The position numbers were made by a program, and so were the translations under genes. Positions 16,209 to 26,708 of a stretch of 30,000 bases of DNA are shown here, piece after piece (positions within the stretch are counted from its first letter, which is position 1; the number at the start of each line of letters is the position of its first letter). Location of the stretch: the NCBI GenBank assembly GCA_025765615.1, contig JAIVFJ010000108.1:1-30000 (forward strand), given 5' to 3'. Below the pieces are notes generated by a model. The model had not been told where the DNA came from and did not search any database. It saw only the letters and a list, made by a program, of their open reading frames with translations. Source of the stretch: Zopfochytrium polystomum. Taxonomy: Eukaryota > Chytridiomycota > Chytridiomycetes > Chytridiales > Chytridiaceae.

Positions 16209-19151
16209 ATGCCTCGATGTCAATTCACGGGCTGTTCGTATAACAAGCCTGTTTCGCAGCTTTTTGAGCACTAACGGCGAAAAAAGCACATACACAGTAC
16301 CCTTCCAAGAAACGAGAACCTAGGCTGCCCACTTTGCGTTGTACAGTTTGGTGGGATGCAAGGAGGCGTTATCGCTAATCATCTGTCCACGCATGTTCGT
16401 CGGACAGTCATGGTAGGCGGCCCAAACTATGGTTTGCATCTGCTTGCAATCAAACTATTCTATACACTGAGTGGTTCGTCAATGCAGAAAGCTCACCGCT
16501 GTCATTTGATGGTGACCCTGGCCCTGCGAGCGAAATTGAAACAGCACCTTCGGCAACTGCTGAAACTGAAAATGAAATTGAACAAGGTGAGCATAAAAGT
16601 GACAATTTCATCCAACAATTACATCTGAGCACCTCATGAAGAAAGTGACGGTATTAGTTTCAATTTCCACCGCACCAGCGTGTTCATTACTTTGAACAGA
16701 GAGAGTTGAGTCCTTGGAAGACCTTGAAGAAGCCTGGGACGGGTTGGGAAGAACTGATGAGGAGATCACCGTATCTGAGGAAACCAACAACATCACATGT
16801 AAGCCTGCTGAAAGATTGATTCTATGCTAACGCAAGTTACACAACACTAAAAGTGGACGCAACCATTGCCATTCTTCTTCGTAATTTAGACTTTCGTGAC
16901 TGTGTTGACATATGGTCTTATTGCATGAGAAACAAGATAACTCATTCAGCATATGTTGAGCTGTTTAACCTTCGTATTTTTAAAACCGCTCCGCAGCATG
17001 TTCCACGCCGTCTCACCAGCCTCTCACAGAAAGTGTGGACTGCCATAAAGCCCATTCTATCGATGAAAAAAACAGATATGTCAAAACCAGGACACGACCT
17101 TCGTCACCCTATTGTAGCCAGCTTGGAGCTTGAGGACGCTATTCGCTTTTGGCTTGCGTCGCCAAATCTTCGATCGGAAATAGTTGCATCCAACAATCTT
17201 TACACGTTACCGTATATCACCGATGCCGTTTTACTCCAATCACAAATCCAAAAGGTGGAGGATGACTTCCAGCAGCATGGCATTGCTGACGCCAGAGGCT
17301 CAATGGAATGGTTGAAGATACTTCAACGATCAAGGTTCTTGTGGTGGCCAAAATTTGATGAAGTGAAGCGGGATGGGAAAAACCGAAAGCCACTATTTCT
17401 ACACCTTTCTCTATACATGGACGAATTTGGATGGATGGGTTCGGGCAAAAAAGAGAAGAAGCAAACTGCTGTGATGATCACTTGCCACGAACTATCCCGA
17501 GGAGTCCGAGGCCGGCCCATGTCGCTTGCAGTCATTCCCGTCGCTCTAGCGAGCTCTAATACTGTCAACACAAATAACCTGAATGCAATCCTTGCTCTTT
17601 TCACTCAATCGCTTCAGCAACTTGCCAAGGGAATAGATTTCAATATGAGTGAAGAAACATTTACGGTATTTGCGTATGTATGGTGCTTAGTTGGTGATAT
17701 CCCCGCTCGAAAAGGTGCATTGGCAATGCATTTTCTTTTTTCTTCTGACCATCTCAAAGCAATGGCAGGACTCTCCCCAAGTACCAATGTTGGAAGACCA
17801 TGTCACTTCTGCACAATGGGAATTGCTGATATGAAAACCATGAAGACAGTCACAGAAGCGAACGAGATCATGGCTGGTTCTCCACGATCTGTCTTAAGTT
17901 CGCTTTTAATAAGCAATCCTGTCGGTGACTTTAAGCCAAGTCTAAAGTCTGCGTTCGTGGCAATGGGCTATGAGCGCGTATCTGAGGCCGTTGCATGGCC
18001 TGGTTCCATATTACCACAATCATGCTTGACGGATGTCATGCATCAGCTCTTTTTGAACGATCTCCCCCACGACTTTGATCATTTGGTCAACACTCTATCT
18101 GGTTCCTGATCTCCAACAGCTGTTTACTCATTCATGTGTGAAAGGTACAAATTGTACTGCACTGAGAACAAGATCACAAGCTTTTACAAGTTCAGTTCTG
18201 CCAGCGAGTTCAAAGGACTAAAAGCGCACGGGATCAAAGAGTTCTGCCAAGCATCAGTATATTTAATTGCAGACTTGGATCTTCTTAATACCGAACACAA
18301 ATTGGAGGTGTTCAGATTTTGGTGCCTCCATGTCCAAATTGCGCATCTTTTATGCCAGCACTCAGTTTCTGCAGATCAAGCAGTAGAGCTCTTTGACCGA
18401 ACGGAAAAGCTGCTGCAGTACTTCGTTCAAAATCGGCCAGAATTTGTGACATTGAACACTCATCTTCACACGCATTGGAAATACTTTATCAAAAACTTCG
18501 GACCACCTCGGGACTATTGGGTGTTCACTTTTGAGGCAATGAATGGTGTTCTGAAACGACTTTTCCTCAACACCAACAATCACAACATCTCGGTGTCAGT
18601 ATTTGAGCGATGGATGGCGCAGGAAGTTTGCGAGCTCTTGCAGCACATCGAGGGAAACAGCCTCCACGTGGCACAGCAGTCAGTTGAGCGCATCCTACTT
18701 GTTAAAATGCTAAAGAACTTTCTTTAGGATTGTATTTCCAGGCTGCTCCGAGAAGTTTCGATTCAGCCCCGCAAGTACATTTGATGTCAATGTCAATCAA
18801 ACTAAAGATTGGTACTTCAACAACCGTTCACCTCTGGTATTGGATTACGAGAACTACAAGAATGGGGATCTGGCTGTCTTTGGACCAACAAGCTATTGCA
18901 GCAAACGACATGTGGGAAAAATTGTTCAACCGATATTCACAGATGAGGATGCGCCTTTCGTCGCTTTTGCTTACATTCGACCGTTTTGGGAGAATCAAGA
19001 AATCAAACATCAAGGAGTGCTCCGTTGGTGGGAGTTCAGTGCGGAGTTCAGTGAGACTATGTTTGTTTGTGGAAAAGCAGCTCTTGCTGGTAAAATCAAG
19101 AGTATGACTTTATCAAGTGGAGCGAAAGTTGGAGTGGATGTTTTCTTTTAG
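16209..19151 (+). pseudogene. Tnp2-like (CACTA/Plavaka) transposase with N-terminal zinc fingers
   Basis: Cut-and-paste DDE transposase. The N-terminus (ATG at 16209) has two C2H2-like fingers: C-x4-C...H-x5-H, crossed by an in-frame TAA at 16272-16274, and CPLC...H-x3-H near 16330-16390. An acidic stretch follows, then introns at 16587-16699 (113 bp) and 16799-16853 (55 bp, branch GCTAAC) that keep frame into the core. In the frame from 16853: YMDEF (D190), VGDIPA (D282) and CHFC (C317, C320). In the frame from 18134: GPPRDYW and FEAMNG (E134, 18533-18535). This D-D-CxxC-E order fits Tnp2-type transposases. A TGA at 18107-18109 breaks the same frame. The last part, from about 18750 to the TAG at 19149-19151, is in another frame (DYENYKNGDLAVFG) and needs an intron or a frameshift. 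Splicing between the fingers and the acidic stretch is unresolved. Confidence 0.72.
16799..16853 (+). other. Spliceosomal intron in the transposase gene
   Basis: GTAAGC donor, TGCTAAC branch site at 16825-16831, AAG acceptor. Removing the 55 bp joins ...NNIT to LDATIAILLRN in frame. Confidence 0.7.
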
Positions 19152-19413
19152 TCTTCCCCCAATACATGCGACGAGCCACCGAAGCGTTCTTGTCAATTTT
19201 CACTTGAAAGAATCCTGGCGGTGAGCGGTGGCTGGAGGCGTTCGTTACCAGCCGGGCAGCCCACATTGGAGCACCACATCATGTCCAAGGCATCCACTTA
19301 CAAATTTAAGGCCGCTCAATTGCAAGCCTTCTAGAAAGTCAGGATCTACGCTCAAATACCGATTGTTGCCTGGTCGCCTGCAGAATCAACTTGTCTACTC
19401 CCAGCCACACATC

Positions 19414-22232
19414 ATGGATGATTCTAAAGACGAGATCATATTCAGATTGCAACAGCGCAATCATGAGCTTGAACGAGTTCTCTGGAGCGTTTTTGGCTTA
19501 GTGAGCTCTGTTCAATTCCCGTCAACACGACCATTTCCACATGCGCTTGATCACCTGTCAAGCGCCTTGGGCACTCGAGATGCGCGGCCAGCTGATTTGG
19601 TGAGATGGATCAACCATTTCTGTCGAGGTTGAATAACGGACGGATCAACCAGTTTTTGAATCGCACGGCAGTTGGAGGACCAACCCACCCTAACGTGTGC
19701 ATCCTTGCCCAGACGTTATCCCTCTATTAACTTTCGTTTGTAGCCTAATAATCCCACGTTGAGCCAATCGGAACAGAGGCAAAACTTTATTCCTGACACT
19801 GAGGGCCAGGCAAGCTTTCGACATCATCAAACATGGTCTGAAGAAAACGATCTTTAGCAGGTGCAATACAGTGGGGAGACTGTGACGACTGCTGCAAGAG
19901 TAATCTACACTTCTCAGCTTCTTTCATATTCAAACGGCCCTCAACGCCCAAAGCTCATAGAGATTCTTTCGGCAACATTGACTATCGACTCCCGCAAGCC
20001 GAAGTACACAGTTGCAGAGGGCGTTGAACGATACTTTACAATTATTCTGGCTCCAATTGCTGAACAGATCGCTCGAGAGCAGGAGAATAGGCTTGGTGTC
20101 AGTCGCTCCGGCAAGCCTCTTTCACAATCAGCAGTTGTCAATGGTGCCATTGGCAAGCAGATTCTCGAAGATCGCACATTTGATGGGAATCGCATAATTG
20201 ATGATCCGCTTTCCCAAGACGATGTCTACCGAGTTGAATCGCTAATGGTCAAAGCTTTAGTGAAGTTTAAGAATACGAAGGGGAAGGAGAGACAAGGTAT
20301 GACCATCCATTTCTCTTGCGTTGGTTCTAGACTCCGCTATACTTTCTGGAGGAGTTGTTGACGTATTTATATTCAGTACTCCAATCACGCGCACTTGACA
20401 ACATTGAAATCCCTGTGCCAACGGCAACAGTTGACTCTGACCAAAAGAAACAAGGTAGTCGAGTGAACTTTCATCCAAGTCACAGCTCATCAGTTGAAGG
20501 AAAGCAATGGTCAACGAGAACGAACTACCCATCCCCAGGATCAGTTGCTGACTTTAGTCACTACGACAAAGCAACAGCTTTGGAACACCTTCGGGTTCTC
20601 GAAACGACGAAAGGAGACCAGTTCGTGGATGATGATATCGTCTGCCTTGCGTCCATGTGTCAATCTTTCGAGGTACAGTATATACCAGCGTCTGGAGGAT
20701 TGATTTCACCACCACAGCTTATTACACGTTTGCAGATTCCGGAAATAGCTCTTTGCCACCGACAGTATCTCAAGTTTTGTTGGATTGAATTCGGTATTGT
20801 CAACAGCCTGGACTGCAGCTTCAAAGATTTTTCTTCGAAGTTATTTTCCTCCATTTGCGCACTGCTTGGTTGTTGTGCACTTAGTGGTAAACTCTCCACT
20901 TCGTTTCTGCAACAGTGCCTTGCACCTGCAAACGCATTTCCATCTAGCAGAATGAATTTCGAGGCTTTGCAGGTTCGTGTGTTTTTACAAAGGGATTGAA
21001 GGCAAGACTACCTGCGCAGGTCGTTCTCCAGATTATGGAGAACAAGCAACCAAGTAACGAGGCGATGATGAGTATTATGGCGTGCTTACTCCGCGTTCTC
21101 CTTGGGCCGGATCAAACAAGGATTCTGTGCTACTCGTCTGAGATTCGGCAATTACCAGTGAGTTACCAGTTGTTGCACTTGCAGCAATGGCGTTGCGGCT
21201 GCTCCTTGAATGTTCAGCTCTGTTTTGTTTTCTTCGTTGGTGTACAATCAAAGTACACACTAACACAGAACAGGTCACAATTTTTCTCCACGAAATTCTC
21301 GAATTCACGTCGAAAGCATCTGGAAAGTCTAGTACGCCAATTCAAGAAGTAGCGCATGTGTGTATTCGAGCTCATCTGACTCGGCATGTGAGAAATCTTT
21401 TACTCCAGCGGTTCTATATAGTTTCACGGTTTTCAACTTTTGCAGAATTTTGCTCGAGCAGAACAAGTTCAAGTGAAAAATTTACTGCAACTCATTTGCA
21501 AGCACGTCCTTGGTCAGGCTTTGTGGACAGACTGCGCAGCAGTCATCAATCTGGTCAAGCCAACAGCCAGTCCGGTATTTTCTTCGATGCTCCGACGACT
21601 TGGAGTGATGGACAACTCAAGCAACAGTTCAGTAACAATCTTTGAAATTATCAACCTTCTCATTCCAATTCAGTTATGGACGTGCCACCTCACGCCATTC
21701 CTTTCTCCGATGTTGAGATCAATGAGATCAATGTGGGGTCAGCCGCAGCGGACCGAAGTGCTTCTTTAACGCCGCCAACAGTGCGAGAGATACCCATTCC
21801 AGATCAAACAGGTGACAAATCGTTATTAACCGCTTCATCCTAGCAATTGTAGCTGACGAGCAAAAAGTCGTTAACAAACGGCCAGCCCCAGCTGCGGAAA
21901 GGAGCGCTGCCAAACGCCATCAAAATGGGCAGGGCTCCGGCCCCGTGACACAGAACACCGACGTCTCAATTGCAGCACTCCCAACTGCCTTAAGCCAGAA
22001 TCTTGGAGACCAACTGGAAACATCGTCGAATCTTCATGGGGAAGGCTCGGCCAAAGCCGCTGTTGGAACACTATTCATTCAAGTGCTTGAAAGAGCTGAC
22101 ATCGCCTGTATCAATAATCAAGAAGCTGCTGTTGAAGCCGCTTCTCAAGTACAAATTGGACGACGTGGAGGGAAGAATCGTGGAAGCAAACGGGCAAGTG
22201 GTCGTGGGCGAGGACAAGGAAGAGGGAAGTGA
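19414..22232 (+). CDS. Second gene of the DNA transposon: unrecognised multi-exon protein with RG-rich tail
   Basis: I do not recognise the family. The gene lies between the transposase and the right terminal repeat on the same strand. Exon 1 has an ATG at 19414 (DDSKDEIIFRLQQRNHELER, coiled-coil-like). Further exons: 19861-20296, 20377-20454, 20539-20672 and from 20736, separated by introns of 80, 84 and 63 bp with GT...AG ends that keep frame. Later helical exons lie at about 21187-21384 and 21440-21570. The last part has KRPAPAAERSAAKRH, then GGKNRGSKRASGRGRGQGRG before the stop at 22230-22232. The middle is Leu-rich and probably all-helical; the tail is strongly basic, suiting nucleic-acid binding or a nuclear signal. 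CACTA elements often carry a second, DNA-binding gene (TnpA), so an accessory role is plausible but inferred from position only. Exact exons after 20736 are provisional. Confidence 0.6.
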
Positions 22233-22378
22233 GATCTTGAGGAATCAATAAACGATTGCTTGGTGAAGAAGGTCACGACAATCCGCTGGGATCGGATTCA
22301 AAAAGAAAGGACCAGATATCTCCGCTTTATGAAGAAAAATCTGGGGTTATCCTTGATGTTTTGGGCCAAGTGTGATAT

Positions 22379-22406
22379 ATAATCCGAGCAAATCGGAGTG
22401 GATTAT
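22379..22406. repeat. Subterminal imperfect palindrome
   Basis: ATAATCC (22379-22385) and GGATTAT (22400-22406) flank a 14-bp centre, inside the right subterminal region rich in AATCCG/CGGATT. A candidate transposase or accessory-protein binding site. Confidence 0.5.
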
Positions 22407-22467
22407 CTGGTTGGGGTGGTGGTCGGATTTTTGCAGATTTGCTTATAAAAGTTGAATGGATTTTTTC

Positions 22468-22486
22468 TCGGATTGATTTGCGGTGT
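22468..22486 (-). repeat. Right terminal inverted repeat
   Basis: Exact inverted match to 16011-16029. Confidence 0.75.
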
Positions 22487-22711
22487 ATATCGATTGTCAC
22501 AAACAGGGGCATATTCCAACAGTTCCCACATCATCGACCAAAATTAAATGAAACCGGCAGAGATAACACCCAAGGCCAAGGTCGAGTGCACCGAAGTGTT
22601 TCCTCCCCGTCAATTGTTGCATTTTATTTTATTTTTTGTAAAATTTCGGCACTTTCTTCACGGGTTTTATTCAGTCCTGAGACGCGGCTTCGAATTAACG
22701 CTGGTCATTCA

Positions 22712-24441
22712 CTAATTTATAGCCACCTTCATGGGCCGATGCCTCACTTCCGCCCACCATCGCTTCGAGTATAACGAGTCGCCAGCCCCGGCGTCCACTT
22801 CAAACGGAACACTATAACCTCTAACAAGCAGCCATTCAAGCACCACTAAATTTTCCCACAAAGACCGCTTCGTATTAAAGTTCTCAGGGATGTCGCTGCG
22901 CTCTGCACCGCGCGCTCTCCACCACTTGAGACTGTCTAGTGCATCCTCTCGGCCACGTGTTTGTAGCCAGTTTGTTGGGACCGTGATCAAATCAAGCCAG
23001 GGCCTCTCCAGGTCCGCAGGGACTCCGAGGCGGTCGCTGACAGCACGGTCTAACATCTCGGCAAGCCACTCCATGATTTCGCGGTTGGACGCCTTCCTGG
23101 TGATGAATTCTCCGACATATTCGCCACCTTCCTACGTGAGCGCATGGCGGTTGGGTCTCCACCAGTCGTACAATTCCTCCTTTACGGATGCGATCGTAAG
23201 CGGACAAACGAGCGGTCGGACATATCCGCTTGTTTTGAACCAATCCAAATCCAGGAGCTCCACCTGTAGCCAGTTGCTTGCCACTTTTTCAACGAACGCA
23301 GCATTGTCCGGGTCCAGTCGATGGCCTATCCTCTTAGATCCCACCAGAACTGGCAAAAGTCCACGCAGCCTCCTGTCGCGGCTTCCTGCAAGCTGTTGCT
23401 GTCTGGACAGCTGAGATCATTTGGGAAGTTTTTGTTCCATCACACCAGGACCGAGTGGTGCTTCGTGTAAACTACTTCCCCAAAGATATCAGCCGAGCCT
23501 CGCAGGAGCTCCTCAAACAATCGAGGACGCGGATCTGACCATTGTTGGAAGCCGATTGAGACGAGGGCTCGAGAGAGGAATTGACATTGTGTACAGGAGC
23601 CTCGTCTGCTGCTTCCCTCTTTCGCATGTGTGCCAACTGCAAAGTGTCGTCGGTGTAGTCCAACATCCGAAGCCGGTCTGCCTCCAAATCAGCCTCTCTG
23701 TCCAGCCATTCCAGAGCCTCGGCGCGATTTGCCTCTGCTGCTGCCTCCAGAGCCCATCTTTCTATGGTAGAGAGCCCATCTTTCTATGGTAGAGAAGCAC
23801 CCTGGCTTGTGGCGGCGGCACCACCCCAGGACATTGACATGATCGCCAAGGAAGGCGGGATGGAGGACGTTCTGGACGGTCGCAAAGTTGCTGTCTGTCT
23901 CGCCGGGACGTGGCCAACGGTCCATCCACCAATCAAGGGCTGCGGTGTGGCCGTTCTGGGCAGCAAGATGGAAGGCATTTTGGTGGAGGCCGACCGTGCT
24001 CGTTAGACTTTCCGAGTAATCAGAGAAGTTGGAGATTTCGTATGATAATGTGCCACCACTCGACGCGCAGGGGCAGCAGCAGCTGCGACGACAGGACTGG
24101 GGCTTGTGGCAGTCACGGACGGCGACGTATCGACTTCAACAGCGCAGAGAACCCAGAGTTAATCGCGTCTCGAAGGATCCGATTGGCTCCGTCGCCGAGC
24201 TCAAGCGGAAGTTCAGAAGATCGACAAGACTGCGGCGAGAGGCGTTTTGCATGGAGGCAGAGTCTGGCATAGAGGGCGTGCGCCTGGTGACGCTCGATGC
24301 GCAGGAGAGTGCCAGACGGAAGCGGACAGGGTCAGGGAGGTGCCTTAGAATCTCGTCGATTGCGGTGGTGGGACTATTGGTGCGTGTAAACCTGAAAGAA
24401 GAAGGAAAGGTTGATTTTGAAGCCTGCTTTTGCAAGAACAA
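22712..24441 (-). pseudogene. Ankyrin-like 'LDWW' repeat protein, broken
   Basis: Minus strand, read from 24441 down. After an acceptor-like TTCTTTCAG near 24390 the frame gives TTAIDEILRHLPDPVRFRLA, similar to an F-box-like start. Further on come ankyrin-style helices: FHLAAQNGHTAALDWWMD, DHVNVLGWCRRHKPG, SNNGQIRVLDCL, LDLDWFKTSGY, ALDSLKWWRARGAE and VVLEWLLVRGY, ending RPMKVAIN-stop at 22712. The A-x-x-NGH-x-x-x-LDWW style is familiar from large chytrid and oomycete ankyrin families. The reading frame is broken: a 22-bp tandem duplication at 23751-23794 shifts it, an in-frame TAG lies between RHALT and EGGEYVGE near 23132, and the F-box exon also changes frame. Either a pseudogene or a gene with several sequencing indels. 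Confidence 0.6.
23751..23794 (+). repeat. 22-bp tandem duplication
   Basis: AGCCCATCTTTCTATGGTAG plus AG occurs twice head to tail. Since 22 is not a multiple of 3, it shifts the frame of the minus-strand ankyrin-like gene. Confidence 0.9.
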
Positions 24442-24664
24442 GAGACACAGGGGGATCTACGATTGAAAACTCGAAATCTTGAAAGCGATTACATTGTAAA
24501 AACTTGAAATCGATTGCATGTAAAAAACAAAGTGGTATTATAGTAATAACCAACGAAAGGAATGCTTTTCAGTTTCACGATCTGTGGTTCGGGGGTCGTG
24601 GTTCAGGGCTAATTCTGATGATTCACATTTACTTAATAAACCTTTGGATTCCTAATATACCATC

Positions 24665-24736
24665 AGCAGCGTAGTGTAGTGGAAGCACGTTGGGCTCATA
24701 ACCCAAAGGTTGAACGATCGAAACGTTCCGCTGCTA
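24665..24736 (+). tRNA. Initiator tRNA-Met(CAT), copy 2
   Basis: Same as 14948-15019 except for two bases in the variable loop/T stem area (AAAGGTTG against AAAAGTCG). A1-T72, the CTCATAA loop and the ATCGAAA T loop are all present. Discriminator A. Confidence 0.96.
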
Positions 24737-25685
24737 AAAACCTTGACCTTTCGAGGTGGAAGTCATCCTTTGCGCGTTTCAAAACTTGACAGGTGGACAT
24801 TACACAACCCTTTCGTCGAATCGGCAGAGTCTAAAGCGATCATGCTGATATCTGCCAAAAACGCCACCTCTCTCTCTTTCCCAACGAAAAAACACGCAGG
24901 CTCCGCGAAACACTCCTACCTTTCGGGGTTGGTACAGTGCGGCCACAACCACCGGCACCCCCGGGGTAATACACCGAGAAAAATCCCTTGGCTTGATCTA
25001 TCGAAGCAAGAATCGCACCAAACTTTTTCCCGAATGCTTCCTCGCTGGCACGAATGTTGTTCTTGATGCGTTTTTTATACTTTACCCCCCTGGCGCCGGC
25101 GCCTTCGAAACGGGGTGGCAGGGTGGCTGAAGTGGGATCGGCCAGCCGCCTCCAACGAACCCCTCCAACCCAATTGACACCTCCCTCCGCAAATCAGGAA
25201 CAGGGGGGGAAAAAAGTAAATCCAGAAACAAACAACGACATAGAAGCCACAACAACATTTCTCGATTTTTGGCAAGAGCAACTATTGGTGCGTGTAATCC
25301 TGAATTTGAAGCCTGCGCACAGTCTTCCTTACCGACAGCCTCCTTCCACGTCAGTTGAAGAGTCATGGAGACACCCACGCAAATCACTTCGAACTGGGGT
25401 CGTCAAGGACAGTGTTGCAGTACTCAATATACGACCGGTGTCCGCAGGATTCATTCGATCGCCATGTGTACTCGGTGCGTGAGAGCCCAGCAGCGATCAC
25501 GCGGCAGATTCGCCGGATATCGAGCCAGGGCAGACTTTCACCTACGAGGCGCATATTTTCTGCAAATGAATGAGATGCGTGTGCTTTGTGAAGGCGTGTC
25601 CGGCGGCGGGTTTGTGTTTGCGATGATCGATTTTCTGGATGGTAATACAAACACTCTTTGTTTGAGCTGGACCAGATGAGGGAGG
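24737..25685. other. Spacer holding a partial duplicate of the ankyrin-gene start
   Basis: ACTATTGGTGCGTGTAA...CCTGAA...TTGAAGCCTGC at 25281-25316 repeats 24373-24427 with 18 bp missing, so part of the 5' exon boundary of the ankyrin-like gene is duplicated here. Otherwise only short unconvincing ORFs. Confidence 0.45.
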
Positions 25686-26420
25686 GTGTTACACGGTGTG
25701 GTCCTTGTGGAGGATGTCTGGCATCACGCTGAAGGATGGTGGGACATTCGCTGTGGCTGCGTCCTGAAGAACGGAACGTCCACCAGCTTTCCCTTTCCGG
25801 GTGACGCCGTCAACGCTGAAGGCACCGCGATCCTCACAGCGGAGCTTGACAGGGGAGCGGTGCAGCTGTGGGACTTCCCAACGACGCCGCGAGAATGCGA
25901 GCTGGTCTTGCACGGCGGACAGGAGTCTTTTCAAACTTTTGGCTGGATCGGAACTTTCATTTTCTCTAAATGCCGCCAGGGGCAAAACTGTGGAATGGAG
26001 CCACTGGTGCCTTGCTTGAGAATCTGCCTTTTGCCGATTGCTTGTGGAGCACGAACGGCTGGAAACTCCTTTCGCTTTTGGCGGGCGGCTCAATCCGCAT
26101 CTGGAGCCCAAAGACGACTGGGGGGTGGGAACGTGCCAGGCAATCCCAACAACGAGCAACCAGGAGCTCTTCTGGCCGCGGCCAGAAGGCAAGCCAGTCA
26201 CAGTAAAGTGGCCCAGGGGCAGCGTTTCTGTGTGGATTGAGACTGGCGTCCTAGAGACCACCATCACTTTGGAAGAAGAGAGTTTCTTTGATCTTCAAAG
26301 CTTCAAATGAGCAAATCAAGATGTGGGATTATTCCTTCAGGGAGTGTGCGCTGCTTCCAGGAGCCTGCATCGAAGTTTGGAGTGGAAGTCAGCTCCTCCG
26401 TCCTCGCTCTCTCTCCGCCG
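25686..26420 (+). pseudogene. WD40-repeat protein remnant, frameshifted
   Basis: At least five blade ends typical of WD40 propellers occur in order on the plus strand but in changing frames: GAVQLWDFPTT (about 25855, frame 3), AKLWNGATGALLENL (about 25983, frame 2), GGSIRIWSPK (about 26085, frame 2), GSVSVWIETGVLE (about 26219, frame 1) and NEQIKMWDYS (about 26306, frame 2). The strings between them also look coding (for example STNGWKLLSLL) and leave no room for introns at most joins, so small indels are the simplest explanation. In fungi such propellers often sit on NACHT or other NLR-like proteins or stand alone; no partner domain is visible here. Either a pseudogene or a gene with uncorrected indel errors. 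Confidence 0.6.
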
Positions 26421-26634
26421 ACAACACACACCCCTCCTCACCGAATTGTGTTGGCTGGTCGGGCGCCGAAAACGGACAATTCGAGAACCAAAGTGCACGC
26501 ACCTGCCTCTCGGATTTGCTTGAGTCGCGAAGAGAAGTAAAGGAGATACAAGAAAATTGCACAATTCCACTGTCCCGTTCAGCCGTGCCTTGGCTATAAA
26601 GAGCTGTAATACAATGAAGATGAAAGGTGAGGGA

Positions 26635-26708
26635 TGGCCATATCCAGGATCGAACTGGAGACCGTCTGTGTGTAAGACAGACGTGATAACCTACTACACC
26701 ATATGACC
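26635..26708 (-). tRNA. tRNA-Val(TAC)
   Basis: 74 nt on the minus strand. The acceptor GGTCATA pairs with TATGGCC (one T-G pair), the anticodon loop is CTTACAC (TAC), the T arm is TCCAG-TTCGATC-CTGGA, and the discriminator is A. No intron. Confidence 0.95.

Larger units (their letters stand above)
16011..22486 (+). mobile_element. CACTA/Plavaka-like DNA transposon, ~6.5 kb
   Basis: A 19-bp perfect terminal inverted repeat, ACACCGCAAATCAATCCGA, is at 16011-16029 and in reverse complement at 22468-22486. The hexamer AATCCG/CGGATT is repeated just inside both ends (left 16023, 16034, 16104; right 22280, 22293, 22381, 22424, 22469), like the subterminal motifs bound by CACTA transposases. Between them lie a Tnp2-like transposase gene and a second multi-exon gene on the same strand. 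I could not fix a target-site duplication, so the exact ends may be a few bases off. The transposase has in-frame stops, so this copy may be inactive. Confidence 0.72.

Noticed and set aside
16272..23134. Possible stop-codon recoding, since TAA, TGA and TAG each appear in frame in broken genes
   Set aside because: All three stops also end genes normally in this window (TGA for gag and pol, TAG for the gene at 43 and the transposase). Decay or indels explain the in-frame stops.
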